This document shows, in pieces, positions 22,177 through 33,700 of a DNA stretch of 64,000 nucleotides. This DNA is from Endocalyx cinctus (taxonomy: Eukaryota; Ascomycota; Sordariomycetes; Amphisphaeriales; Apiosporaceae): contig BCKC01000007.1 of the NCBI GenBank assembly GCA_001600455.1, forward strand, positions 108,161-172,160. The letters run 5' to 3'. Every line of letters starts with the position of its first letter. Within the stretch, counting starts at the first letter, position 1. Position numbers and translations under genes: made by a program. Below the pieces are notes generated by a model that was not told the origin of the DNA, searched no databases, and was given only the letters and a program-made list of their open reading frames with translations.

Positions 22177-24305
22177 ACGTCCTACAGATCAAACTCTCTA
22201 CGTAATCCCTGACGACAAACCACGTCTCTTTTGAGACAGCTGGACGCAAATAATGCGCAGTTTCTCTGGTCGGCTTATTGACGTGCCAGTGATACGGTGT
22301 GCGACGTAATTAATTTGTTTTCCGTCATTGGCACTAATTTATTATTTATAATGATCACGACATGAAATGGGTTCAATGCTTTCGATATCCTCTTCTCTTC
22401 TCTTCTGATACCATGGCTATCTCGGATAGGCTATTTTGACTACGGCTGGTCAGACTATTGAAAATTACCATTATCTATACCCATTCTGCTTTTTGTACAA
22501 TAAAATATCTAAACCCCAAAATAATATATCGTACTATCACATTATGAATATGCATATCGTTGCAATCTATCGTTATGTGGCTAGATAGCTGAACCGTTCT
22601 CGCATTGGGAAATTCTATCTGGCCTACTGAATATGACGTAGCCACCTGAGAATGAGAAAGAACCTATACAAGGTTGTCAAACTGTTACCTATCTACCTAG
22701 TGCCGTCCACCCACAGGTACCACCGGGCGCTCACGTGTCTACCGATGGGCTCTACTCTGTATTTGCGGTAGTCTGAAACTTACTTACATATGATTGCTTT
22801 TCCAATTCCAATAATAAATATTAAACTATACTATACTATATATGTAGTATACATATTGCAAACAAAACAAAAAAAAAGCCTAGATGCATCGGTATTCAAG
22901 GATGATCTTGATTCGGAGTTGTGTGGCGAATTGACAGGTGAAACTTAAGTAGGTCCGGGGAAGTTTAGCATCTCGATGACGGGCCTAACTAAGTAAGTAG
23001 GTACGCGCACCTCTTTTTCTCAATTCTTTCCTAAATATCATCATAACTCACTTAAGTATGCGTGTTTATTGTTTCGTATTTACTTAGAAGACGGAGCCGT
23101 TAGCCGTAAACTTGACCACGACAAGAAATCCGGGCAGTCTATGACAGCATCAGTGGAGTAAATAATCTAATAATGGCGTAAATACGCGCCACAGAGTAAG
23201 TAACGTGCCCTGTGTGCCGTACCTAGCCACATGTAATACGCATGCTGTGGCTTCTAAAGGGGCAAAATGAACCAATTACGGCAGGATGAAGGCGGATTTC
23301 TCTTTCATTCATGCAAGGTAGATCAGAAATACAAACGTAGCTGCTACGATCGCCAAGATTTCTCGATCTCCAGATACTAGGTTCAGAGGCTAAGGCTACT
23401 GATAGTCTGGGACTACATCATTGCTCAATTAGGCAATGACATTTCGGCCATTTAGACAGGTTTAAGGTACCGTTTAAACTTTCCTCGGAGCTAAAGAGGC
23501 ATTTCTGTCACCTACTACCCCGACTACTGCAACTTGAGAAGGGGGTAATGCTCAACACGTCTCAGCGTAGCATATTTTACTACTATACTTTACCGTGCTG
23601 TGCTGTACTGTACTTTTTCCGGGAGGCGGGTACTTACACTTGATGATCCAACGAGAAACAGAAGCCGAGATGCTGGATATCATCTCATATTTTGCTGCCG
23701 GAGTATATCGTCCGCTTTGATGCTAGCGGTATGACAGGTTTGCCAAACCAAAATCGAATTCTGCGTCAGAACTTTACGTAAGGCAGACAGACTACCTAGG
23801 TAATACTAACATAATGACGATGGACGAAGCAAGATCCTTGGAAATGTGGAGGAACCTTGTTGAGTAAGGCTCCTCCCGTTGGTCCCCAGCATCTGGTTTC
23901 TCTTACCCACCAATCAGTGACTGCATGATGAGCTATCAGAAGTGCGGTATATGCCATGTAAAATTAGAACTTTGAGGTTAAATGTTAAGCTCCCAGTATC
24001 AATATCACTCACTAACGAGATATGGAGGTACGGCCATATGATAGATCGGAGTCACCTCATAAGTTGTGATGTCATCTACAGGAAAGAACGTGAAGTCGGT
24101 TCTTTACTTGTTGGATAACGAGAGTACTTAAAACCCGTTCTCTTCCTTTCTGGCATATCTCTTCCCTCTTCCATCAACCAACACTTCAATATCCATATTT
24201 ACACTCTCCACACCCATACATCCCATCTACCACTTTACCTAGATAAATTTTATCATATACACATTCTTACACAGCAACCCCCGGCGCCAACACAACATAG
24301 TCATC
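22177..24305. other. 2.1-kb intergenic, no gene seen
   Basis: Nothing with coding character. It contains A/T-rich sequence, many TAGGTA/ACTTAC short motifs, and a CA/CT-rich leader immediately before the repeat protein gene (about 24120-24305). Confidence 0.5.
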
Positions 24306-26392
24306 ATGTCTGGAGTTATCAACAAAGTCAAAGATGCCATTACCGGCAAACATCACAACACCGATGACAGTGCTCCCGAGGGCACTCATGGCCCCCACGG
24401 ACGCGCTGGCAACGCTATGGACCCTCGAATCGACTCTGACATGGATCACCGTTCTGCCCCCGGTAGCACTAGTACTGGTGAATACACCAACTCAGACAAC
24501 TACACCACAGGCAGCACGGCCGGCCACAGTACGACCACTCACGCCACAAGCGGAACTACCACTTCTGGGCCTCACTCTTCCAACCTAACCAACAAGTTGG
24601 TGAGTGCATCTTGTTTTCGCTAGTCTCTGTCTACATATCTTAGCTCATTGTATTCTATTTTCAGGACCCTCGCGTTGACTCGGATCGCTCTGGCCGTCAG
24701 ATGGGTAACATCACAGGCGATGTTGGCGGAAGCGGACGTGAGGGCGCGTCAGGCCCCCACAGCTCTCGTACGGCAAATGCTGTCGATCCGCGTAAGTTAT
24801 TAAACGCTTCTTCCTTGTTCTATACTTAATCTCGCGCTCTGACATCTCATTCTTTAAACAGGCGTAGATAGCGACCGAGACGGAAGCCGAACCATGGGTA
24901 ACACGTACGGTAGCTCCGGCACGCACGAAACTTATGGTACAGCTGCTCCCCACGGAATGACCGGCTCTCATGGAACTACCGGAACGGCTGCCACTCACGG
25001 TGTAGGTGCTCCCCACGGAATGGCTGGTACTCATGGTACGCATGATAAGCATGACAACCATGCCACTACTGGTATGACTGGCATGACTGGTACTCAAGGA
25101 ATGACTGGTACTCACGGAATGACTGGTACTCACGGAATGGCTGGTACTCACGGCACACATGATAAGCATGGCAGCCATGCCACTGCCGGTATGGCTGGCA
25201 TGGCTGCTACCCACGGCACCACCCCAGGTATGGCGCCGGGCAACATTGGAACGAATGGCCAATCCAACGTCTCCGGTATGCATGACACGACCGGTTCTCA
25301 CGCCGCCTCTGGTATGCATGGCATGTCTGGCTCCCACGGCGCCTCTGGCACGCATACCGCGACTGGTAACCACGGCACTGCTGGTATGCATGGCATGTCT
25401 GGTACCCACGGCNNNNNNNNNNNNNNNNNNNNNNNNNNNNNNNNNNNNNNNNNNNNNNNNNNNNNNNNNNNNNNNNNNNNNNNNNNNNNNNNNNNNNNNN
25501 NNNNNNNNNNNNNNNNNNNNNNNNNNNNNNNNNNNNNNNNNNNNNNNNNNNNNNNNNNNNNNNNNNNNNNNNNNNNNNNNNNNNNNNNNNNNNNNNNNNN
25601 NNNNNNNNNNNNNNNNNNNNNNNNNNNNNNNNNNNNNNNNNNNNNNNNNNNNNNNNNNNNNNNNNNNNNNNNNNNNNNNNNNNNNNNNNNNNNNNNNNNN
25701 NNNNNNNNNNNNNNNNNNNNNNNNNNNNNNNNNNNNNNNNNNNNNNNNNNNNNNNNNNNNNNNNNNNNNNNNNNNNNNNNNNNNNNNNNNNNNNNNNNNN
25801 NNNNNNNNNNNNNNNNNNNNNNNNNNNNNNNNNNNNNNNNNNNNNNNNNNNNCAGGTATGCATGGCATGACTGGCTCCCACGGCGCCTCTGGCACACATA
25901 CCGCGACTGGTAACCACGGCACTGCTGGTATGCATGGCATGTCTGGTGCCCACGGCGCCTCTGGCACCTCAGGTATGCATGACATGACTGGCACCCATGG
26001 TGGATCTGGACCCGCTCCCAACACCGCTGGTCCTCACAAGTCTGACATGGCGAACAAGTTTGATCCTCGTGTAGACTCGGACCTCGACGGTAGCAAGACT
26101 TTCGGCGGCAACAAGACATACAGCAACAGCACTAACACCTACAGCGCGTAAGTCGGATAACGATTCCTTACTGATCCCAGACCCCTTTGCTCTTCCAACC
26201 CCAATTGATTGATAATCACCTACTAATCCCTTTCGATTCGTCAACAGTGACCCTACCGACGCGGCTCAAGTTCCACCTTCGGTTCTTCAACAGCATGTTG
26301 GTGAACCCATGGTCGAGCATGGCGATCAAGATCACGGCCGAGCGCGCAGACACAGCAAGCCCAGTCTGCAGGACACGCATCGCGGACTCTGA
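24306..26392 (+). CDS. His/Gly/Thr-rich tandem-repeat hydrophilic protein with DPRVDSD motifs (interrupted by gap)
   Basis: Exons 24306-24599, 24665-24791, 24862-26147 (containing the gap 25413-25852) and 26248-26392. The last intron (26148-26247, GTAAGT...CAACAG) opens a further 48 codons, ending in DTHRGL. If it is not spliced, the frame stops at 26151. The protein is highly hydrophilic and has no signal peptide. Four copies of a DP(R/F)xDSD-type motif (DPRIDSDMD, DPRVDSDRS, DPRVDSDRD, DPRVDSDLD) bracket a repeat core of GMHGMSGSHG-like units with a period of about 24 residues. Composition resembles hydrophilins or stress-protective disordered proteins and could bind metal through its histidines; both are inferences. 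The frame before and after the gap agrees only if the true gap length is 1 modulo 3, so 440 is not the real size. Confidence 0.75.
25312..25962 (+). repeat. Coding minisatellite, about 72-bp unit, collapsed by assembly gap
   Basis: The roughly 100 bases just before the gap and the roughly 100 just after it are near-identical (GGTATGCATGGCATG... CCCACGGC), which explains the failed assembly. The unit encodes about 24 residues. Confidence 0.75.
25413..25852. other. Assembly gap (440 N)
   Basis: Run of N inside the repeat gene. Single N bases also occur at 34431, 63704 and 63710, each beside homopolymers. Confidence 0.99.
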
Positions 26393-26755
26393 ATAATTAG
26401 GTCGTTCGTATGAATAACGATAGCTTGGAATTTCATAATGAGGAGGTGTTAAAGGATTGTATTATTAATAGCAGCACTGCATGAGAGATGAATATTTCTT
26501 TCTACTCGTAATAAAGTTAAATTGTATTGTAATAGTTTCCATTCTCTCAATGTTTGAAATTTTGTTATTTGCCTTAAAAAGCCGCGCAACCTTCATGATT
26601 CGCATAAATGTCGATTGTGAATGGTAACTTACAACTACTGTCCACAACTATCGAAGAGGACAAATTATCTTGTGCAAATATATCGACGTCTTGCATTCTT
26701 TATTGACCTTATTGTCGTCACCGTTAAACAACATAGAAAGAAGAAATTCCACGCT
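26393..26755. other. 3' intergenic, no gene
   Basis: A/T-rich convergent interval between the repeat protein and the methyltransferase. Nothing recognisable apart from presumed 3' UTRs. Confidence 0.5.
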
Positions 26756-27649
26756 CTATTTCGTAAAGACGCCCAAAATATGCGGCACAGTATGATACCA
26801 AGGCTCCGCCGGGGGCTGCGCCACGTCGACACTCCGCCAAGGGCCCGCGTCCCTCAGCGACCGTTCAGTCGTCCTACAGAGCAAGCATCCGCCAATGAGC
26901 TTGGGCCAGAAAAGATTGATAAACCGCTGGTACAGCACCATATACCAGCTGTACTCGACGCGTACGTGCTCATACACGTACCACCGACCGCCAGGCTTCA
27001 AGTATCCGTACAGAGCCCTGATATTCTCGTCCGGGTGCGGGATGCTGCACAGCGTCAGCACCGTAACGATGCAATCCACGCTTTCCGGCCGCAGCCTCGA
27101 CCCCAGGTCCTCGATCCCCGCCGGCACGATCTCGTACACGTCCTCGAGCCCGGCCTTCCTGACCGCCTCCCTCAAAGCCGGGTGCTGCGAAACGCTCGGC
27201 TCCACGCCGTAAACGCGCGTAACCGGGGTGCCGAGGGCGTTCTCCCCCTTTTCCGTATGCGGCGGGAAGACGTCGACCCAGTAACCGGAACCGGCGCCCA
27301 CCTCTAAGACCACGCCGCCCAGACCGGGACCGTTCGCCTCCTCGGTCACGCGTCCCTCCTTGGTCCTGCCCTCCAGCAGGGGGACGACGTTCTCGCCGGC
27401 CCCGAGCCGTACGTCGGCGCCCGCGACGGCCCAGAAGTGCCCGAACCAGACTTCCTGGAAGCGGGCGCGCGCCGAGGCGGAGATGGGTAGGGCGAGAAGG
27501 GTGCGGCCTAGACGGCCTTGGCGGAAGAGCGTGGATACGGTGCGGGGGAGGAAGGAAACCGATAGGGACAGGAAGAGCCAGGGGTCGAGAAGACCCCAGA
27601 AGGCTTCCTTGATGCGGGTCAAGAGTGGAGGGGGGGAGGCGGTGGACAT
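26756..27649 (-). CDS. SAM-dependent methyltransferase, METTL7-like, membrane-anchored
   Basis: Single-exon protein of 297 aa. An N-terminal hydrophobic stretch (about 16-36, FWGLLDPWLFLSLSVSFLP) suggests membrane association. The class I methyltransferase fold follows: motif I VLEVGAGSGYWVDVF at about 122-136, acidic motif II near VYGVEPS, motif III region VDCIVTVLTLCSIPHP, and KPGGRWYVYEHV. This order is typical of METTL7/TMT1-type small-molecule or thiol methyltransferases and of fungal relatives. The substrate is unknown. No secondary-metabolite backbone gene is present in the window. G/C-rich third positions are evident through 27.0-27.5 kb. Confidence 0.88.
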   Translation of the reverse strand: MSTASPPPLLTRIKEAFWGLLDPWLFLSLSVSFLPRTVSTLFRQGRLGRTLLALPISASARARFQEVWFGHFWAVAGADVRLGAGENVVPLLEGRTKEGRVTEEANGPGLGGVVLEVGAGSGYWVDVFPPHTEKGENALGTPVTRVYGVEPSVSQHPALREAVRKAGLEDVYEIVPAGIEDLGSRLRPESVDCIVTVLTLCSIPHPDENIRALYGYLKPGGRWYVYEHVRVEYSWYMVLYQRFINLFWPKLIGGCLLCRTTERSLRDAGPWRSVDVAQPPAEPWYHTVPHILGVFTK

Positions 27650-28477
27650 TCTTTTTGCTTTACTTCCCTCTTCCTTTCCTTTTGATTAATAGTTGATAGT
27701 CGGATGCTGGGTAGGTTTAATGGGAGGGGGAGAAATGGAGAACTGGAGAAATTGCAGTTGAGTATTATCTTTTCTTTGCTAACGATTAAACAAGCTGAAA
27801 AGGTGAGTTTTGAACCCGGCTGAGACGTATATAGTCGCTTTTCTCTTTGGGGTGCATATGTTGAGGGGACCTGAGAGAACCTTTGGAGTTAGGCTCGGCG
27901 ATAGTGGAGAAGGAATTTGGAGAGGGCCAACAACCTCTTTTTTATACCCACACAAAAATCAGAGGACCAGCGACCTCTTTTTTATAACCGCACCAAAACC
28001 ACAGCGTCAACAACCTTTTTTTTTTTTATACTCGCACAATAACCAGTGCCACTGCTACGTATTCGTGTACAAAATAAGGCGATAATGATGTCGGTGATGT
28101 TTATTGTTACATAAAACACTCGAGGATCTATAATCGTGGTACGGCGTACGGAGTACTCCGTACTAGAATACTTCATAAAATCGATGGACCCACCCACATA
28201 TTGGTAAGGCTCTGATTAGTAGCCCATCCCCCTCCCCCCTTTTGCCCGTGCCGACATCCTAACTTCTGGCTCTCGTTTTCTATACGTGGTGTAAACTTCT
28301 TGGGGGAATGTCACATATACAGATATCTCTGACAATCCTGTTCAGGTTTCCATAGCATTAGAAATATGGTCCATTTACTTTTGTGTTAGGCGGTCCAAGC
28401 CTCCCCTTTTGATCTATTAAATACTGCATCATGGTACTCTATATCTGTCATTGTCATCTAGCAAAAAATAAATTTAA
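27650..28477. other. Intergenic with 18-bp perfect palindrome
   Basis: Holds the methyltransferase promoter and the DnaJ 3' UTR. A degenerate tandem repeat of about 50 bp (motif GACCTCTTTTTTATA) lies at about 27925-28035. The perfect palindrome GTACGGAGTACTCCGTAC lies at 28146-28163. No gene seen. Confidence 0.6.
28146..28163. repeat. Perfect 18-bp palindrome GTACGGAGTACTCCGTAC
   Basis: Self-complementary; contains CGG-N6-CCG, the geometry bound by some Zn2Cys6 regulators. Half-motifs recur at 38823, 49255, 55416, 55435 and 58303. Confidence 0.7.
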
Positions 28478-29866
28478 TCATAACTCATCTTTCTTTTCAT
28501 CCGAGCTTGATATGGGTGAATCTGGCCTCCCGCTATCCTTATGCAGATCTACGCCATTCTTACCCCTCCATTTCTGCCATACCGACCAGAATTCTTTCTC
28601 CATCCCCGATTCCATCTGATCTGGTAGTACAACGACGTATTCGACGTAGAGCTTTCCGTACTCGAACTCGTGATAAACAGAGTCCCCGTTGTCACTCCAA
28701 ATAGGCATACCCTCTCCTTCGACAGTATCCACGTGGCCAGGCTGAACGACGTCTCCTCGCTTACGACCTAATCTGACGACGTGGCCGTCGAGATGCGTAA
28801 CGTTACGAGTCCAATCACCCATCCAAGCTTCCCGCAGGGATAAGACTTCTCGCCAGAATAGGTCGTTCCCTTTTCTTCGGAAAAAGGTGCCATCGACATG
28901 ATCGGGATTTTCAACGTCGAGACCGGGCTCTCTCTCGGTCAAGATGACGATAAGATCACCGGCGATGTAGTCCGGGCTTGCATCAGCCTCGTTCTCGTAT
29001 ACGAGCCTGGCATCTCGCGCGATACCACGCTCGACCTTGAGCTGCACCGTGGTCGGCTTGCGGACAACCCTATTACCCTGACAGACTGGACACTTGTGCG
29101 GTATGGTCTTGCCTCGGCCGCCGCACTTGTCGCACTGAGTTTGAACCTGTTGAAACATGCCAGGAGCCAATTGATGCTTGATGATCCGTACACCGTGTCC
29201 ACCACAATGCTGGCAGGTATCGACGATGCCATCTTCCGATCCGGTGCCGTCGCACTCTTCACAGATTTGTTGCTTTTCCCATTGAAACTCGGTATCTCGG
29301 CCCTCGTAGAAATCTCGAAGCGAAATGGCAACCTTGATTTCTATATTATGTCCGCGGGGCTGACCACCTCGATAGTGACCACCACCGCCGAAGAAACGAC
29401 TGAAAAGATCGAAGGGATCGTGATGGTTCCCTCCACCACCTTGTTTGTGCTGTTGCAAGCCCTCATGTCCGTATTTGTCGTATATCTGTCTCGTCTGAGA
29501 GTCGATCAATGCCTCGTATGCTTCGGACACCTGAACAAACTTGGCCTGCGCCGTATCATCACCTCTGTATAAAAGTTAGTCCATAGGTAGTAAGAAACCA
29601 GTCGTCAACAGTCAACTCGAGATAAGGTGAACATACGGGTTCTTGTCAGGGTGGAATTTCTTGCTCAGCTGTCGATAGGCTGATTTGATCTGCTTGTCGT
29701 TTGCATTGCGATCTATTCCTAGAATCTACCAAAGTCGTAGTTAGTTTTGAATGTCGCATTGCTTATATCTCAAGAGCCTTGGTATTACCTTATAAAAGTC
29801 CTCCTGGCAAAGTATTATCTGTGCAAAGATACAAAAAAGTAAAAAGACTACGGCGCGAAATAACAT
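28478..29866 (-). CDS. ER-luminal DnaJ co-chaperone (Scj1/ERdj3 type) ending in KDEL
   Basis: Predicted 417-aa Hsp40 of the endoplasmic reticulum, partner of BiP/Kar2 in folding and ERAD. Exons in transcript order: 29866-29789, 29725-29637, 29564-28478; introns of 63 and 72 bp. Residues 1-20 form a signal peptide ([20 protein letters not shown]). The J domain begins QEDFYKILGID and carries HPD at 51-53. A Gly-rich linker ([10 protein letters not shown]) follows, then the four CxxCxGxG zinc repeats ([32 protein letters not shown]), the substrate-binding C-terminal domain, an NVT glycosylation sequon, and a terminal KDEL. Together these leave little doubt about location. It is divergent from Prp2 with 912 bp between ATGs. 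Confidence 0.96.
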
Positions 29867-30778
29867 GTTGGCAAAAAGCCGCAGCTAGCAGCTAGCGGTT
29901 TGCGACTGGTATTTAGCTAATAATACACTTATCGAGGCCAGAAAAAAGATGAGATGGCAGATAGGAAAATGTAAGATCTTCAAATTCGGATCAAGGAATA
30001 ATAAAAGGGCATTGGAATTGGCCAACGTGTCGGTTTCATAGGACCGAAGTGACACAATACTAAGTTAGCAAAGGTGTGGTATTATGTCGTGGGTGAAGGA
30101 GATAAGGCTGCTGGCTGTATCCTCACGATATTTATTAAGCTTTAGTCGAAAATACCAGCGTGTCGTCAACCTGTAAACGTGTCAAAGCTGTTAGCCACTT
30201 CAGTGGATAATACCAATTACGGCATACTAAATGGGTAATATGTACCCTGTCAGGCCTGTTATTTTTTTATTATTAGTGCTGGTTGCTACTGTACCTAATT
30301 AAAGAGCTGGTTTTTAGTCGTTAATTCAATATTTCGGCTACATACCTAATCTTGGTACGTACTTATATATATCTACTCAAGGTATATAATACATAAAGTG
30401 GTTACATGACATTGCTATCAATGTTTTAAGAGTAGTATTTATCAGTGCTAAATTTCTATGCCTACCTTCTAATGATCTCATATTTCAGCACCTATGCAAC
30501 TACTTAAGTAGATAATGAGAATGTATTAGTTGACATTACTATGGTTCATAATAATAGTTATCAGGACGATATTATTCAAATATCCATATACTACTCGGTA
30601 GAAATCACTAAATCCCCCACATCGATAAGTCTCGATAAGATTTTTCTTATCCGATAAGGCTAATTAATTCCGGATAGCTGCTAAGGTTATTCTAGCAGTC
30701 ATAGAAAGCTTAGGCCTCTACCTGAATAGGCTAGCAACCATCATCAAATATAGTATACCAACCAGATACAAGTCAAAA
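29867..30778. promoter_or_regulatory. Divergent promoter DnaJ/Prp2
   Basis: 912 bp between two divergent start codons. No gene. A/T-rich with several TAGGTA/TACCTA motifs. No ER-stress element could be identified with confidence. Confidence 0.4.
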
Positions 30779-33700
30779 ATGAGCGGCAAACGATATGCCT
30801 TCGTCCCGATGGACGATGACGAAGTAGGACCCCAAAAAGTCGAAAAGAAGTCGAAACATAGGTCCCATCGAGAAAAACGCAGTCCTAGACCCCATCGTGA
30901 GGATCGACGCGACCGACGCGATGGAAGAGATGGACGAGATGGACAAGGACAGAAGCATACATCAAAAGCGCGTAGAAGAGGTGGTCAAGGCGACTATGAA
31001 GATAGATGGGGCGACGAAGAACCCGAATCAGAGCCCGAACCGGAACCGGAACCGGAGCCCTCAGATTTTCGAGAATCAGCTCGTAAGCGGGTGAAACTTA
31101 GTAACGATGAGGAGCGCGAAGAGAGAAGCGAAAAGAAGCGCGAAGAGAAGCGAAATGACCAATCTGGTGATGATTCGGACACCGCGCGCGATATTGCCGA
31201 AAGAGATGCGTTCGCAAAACGGTTAAGAGAGCGGGAAAAGGGAAATTCTAAAGACCTCGACAGCAAATCGGAGAAGAAACGTCAACGATTAGTTGACGAC
31301 ATCGCCTCCAATCGAGTAGCCATGCCGGATCTGCGCGAGCGGTCAAGACAAGATTATTTGAAGAAGCGAGGGACGGAGAAACTTGTTTTACTTCGTAAAC
31401 AGGTTGCCAGGGAGACCGAAGAACTGAACAGTGGCGTCAAATTAACTAAGGACGAAAAGGAGGAGTTCGCAAAGAACAGGGAGCTCCTTCGACTCGCAGA
31501 AGAGCGAGAACGTATCGACGACCATAGAGACGGCTACTATATGCCCGAAGATTACATTACCGAAAAGGGAAAAATTGATAAGAAGCGCAAAGAAGAAGCC
31601 CTCTACAAGCGATATGTTGATAGAGACGAATACGGGCAAGAGAAGTTCGTCACGGAGCATGATGAATGGGAACGAGAACAAGCACAGAAGGCCAAAGCCC
31701 AAATAAATAGGGCCGAAAGAGAATTTGATGGAGAATATATGCCGGTGTTCGATCCGGAACAGTATATAAAATTCAATCTCGGTACAACTATGGCTGGCGA
31801 GGGCAAACAATTGTCTAAGGAGGAGAGGTTTTTGGAAGCGCAAATTGAAGCTGCCGAAAAGAAGGCTCTTTCTATTCAGGAGACCCGAAAAAGTCTTCCC
31901 ATCTACAAATATCGAGATGAGTTCATCGCCGCATTGGAACAATACCAAATTCTCGTCATTGTCGGTGAAACTGGAAGCGGTAAAACCACCCAACTTCCTC
32001 AATATCTGCACGAAGCAGGCTATACAAAAGATGGGCGCAAGGTTGGCTGTACACAGCCTCGACGAGTTGCAGCCATGAGTGTAGCGGCTCGTGTTGCGGA
32101 AGAAATGGGCGTCAAAGTCGGTAACGAAGTCGGTTATTCCATTCGTTTCGAGGATTCTACTAGTGACAAAACAATCTTGAAATACATGACAGATGGTATG
32201 TTACTCCGAGAGTTTATGACCGAACCTGATCTTGCTGGCTATTCGGCCCTGATGATCGACGAGGCCCACGAACGTACCGTCCACACGGATATTCTGTTGG
32301 CCTTGGTCAAGGATCTAGCAAGAGAAAGGCCAGATTTGAAGCTCCTCATTTCTTCTGCCACCATGAACGCCGAAAAGTTCGCCAAATATTTTGATGATGC
32401 ACCGATTTTCAATATTCCTGGACGAAGGTATCCTGTTGATATCTACTATACGCCAGCGCCAGAGGCAAATTATTTAACTGCCGCCATTACCACCGTGTTC
32501 CAGATCCATACAACGCAAGGGCAAGGGGATATCCTTGTATTCTTGACAGGTCAAGATGAAATCGAAGCCGCTGAACAGCAACTAACGGACACGGCGAGAA
32601 AGTTGGGTAATCGTGTCAAGGAACTGATTGTGTGTCCTATCTACGCCAACCTTCCCTCAGATCTTCAATCCAAGATCTTTGAACCGACTCCGGCGGGGGC
32701 TCGGAAAGTCGTGCTAGCCACGAATATCGCAGAAACCAGTCTGACCATCGACGGTATCACATACGTCATCGACCCGGGGTACGTAAAGGAGAATGTTTAT
32801 AATCCAGCAACAGGAATGTCAAATCTAGTTGTCGTACCTTGCTCGAGAGCTTCGGCGAACCAGCGAAGCGGACGTGCCGGACGTGTCGGTCCCGGGAAAT
32901 GTTTCAGACTTTTCACTCGGTTTGCGTTCATGAACGAGATGGACGAGCAGACGACGCCGGAGATTCAACGGACAAACCTCAATAGTATCATCCTCCTGCT
33001 CAAGTCTCTTGGTATCAATGATCTAATAAACTTTGATTTCATGGACCCGCCCCCGACGGAAACCCTCATCGGCGCGCTAAACCAACTCTTCGCGTTGCAA
33101 GCTCTCAATCATAACGGCGTGCTCACGAAAGTTGGGCGTCAGATGGCCGAGTTCCCAACAGAACCAATGCTCGCTAAAGCGGTGTTAGCAGCAGATAAGT
33201 TCAAATGCGTGGACGAGGTGCTCGCGATAGTGTCCATGCTCAGCGAAGCCTCGGCCCTCTTCTTCCGCCCCAAGGACAAGAAGATTCACGCCGACAGCGC
33301 GCGCAACCGGTTCACGGTCAAGGAAGGCGGCGACCACCTTACGCTGCTCAACATATGGAACCAGTGGGTGGAGAGCGACTTCTCGCCGGTCTGGGCGCGC
33401 GAGAACTTCCTGCAGCAGCGGTCGCTCACGCGAGCCCGCGACGTCCGGGACCAGCTCGCCAAGCTCTGCGAGCGCGTCGAGGTCGCCCCTTCGTCCTGCG
33501 GCTCCGCCAACGTCGAGCCCATCCTCAAGGCCCTGACGGCCGGCTTCTTCCCCAACGCCGCGCGGCTGGAGCGTTCGGGAAACAGCTACCGCACCCTGAA
33601 GAACAACACGACCGTTTACCTGCACCCGTCGTCCGTGCTCGCCAAGTCGCACCCGCCGGATAAGACGGTGGTGTATTACGAGCTGGTCCTGACCACTAAA

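Noticed and set aside
26621..27307. 228-codon plus-strand frame opposite the methyltransferase
   Set aside because: Antisense shadow of a G/C-rich gene. The minus-strand frame has the full methyltransferase motif set.
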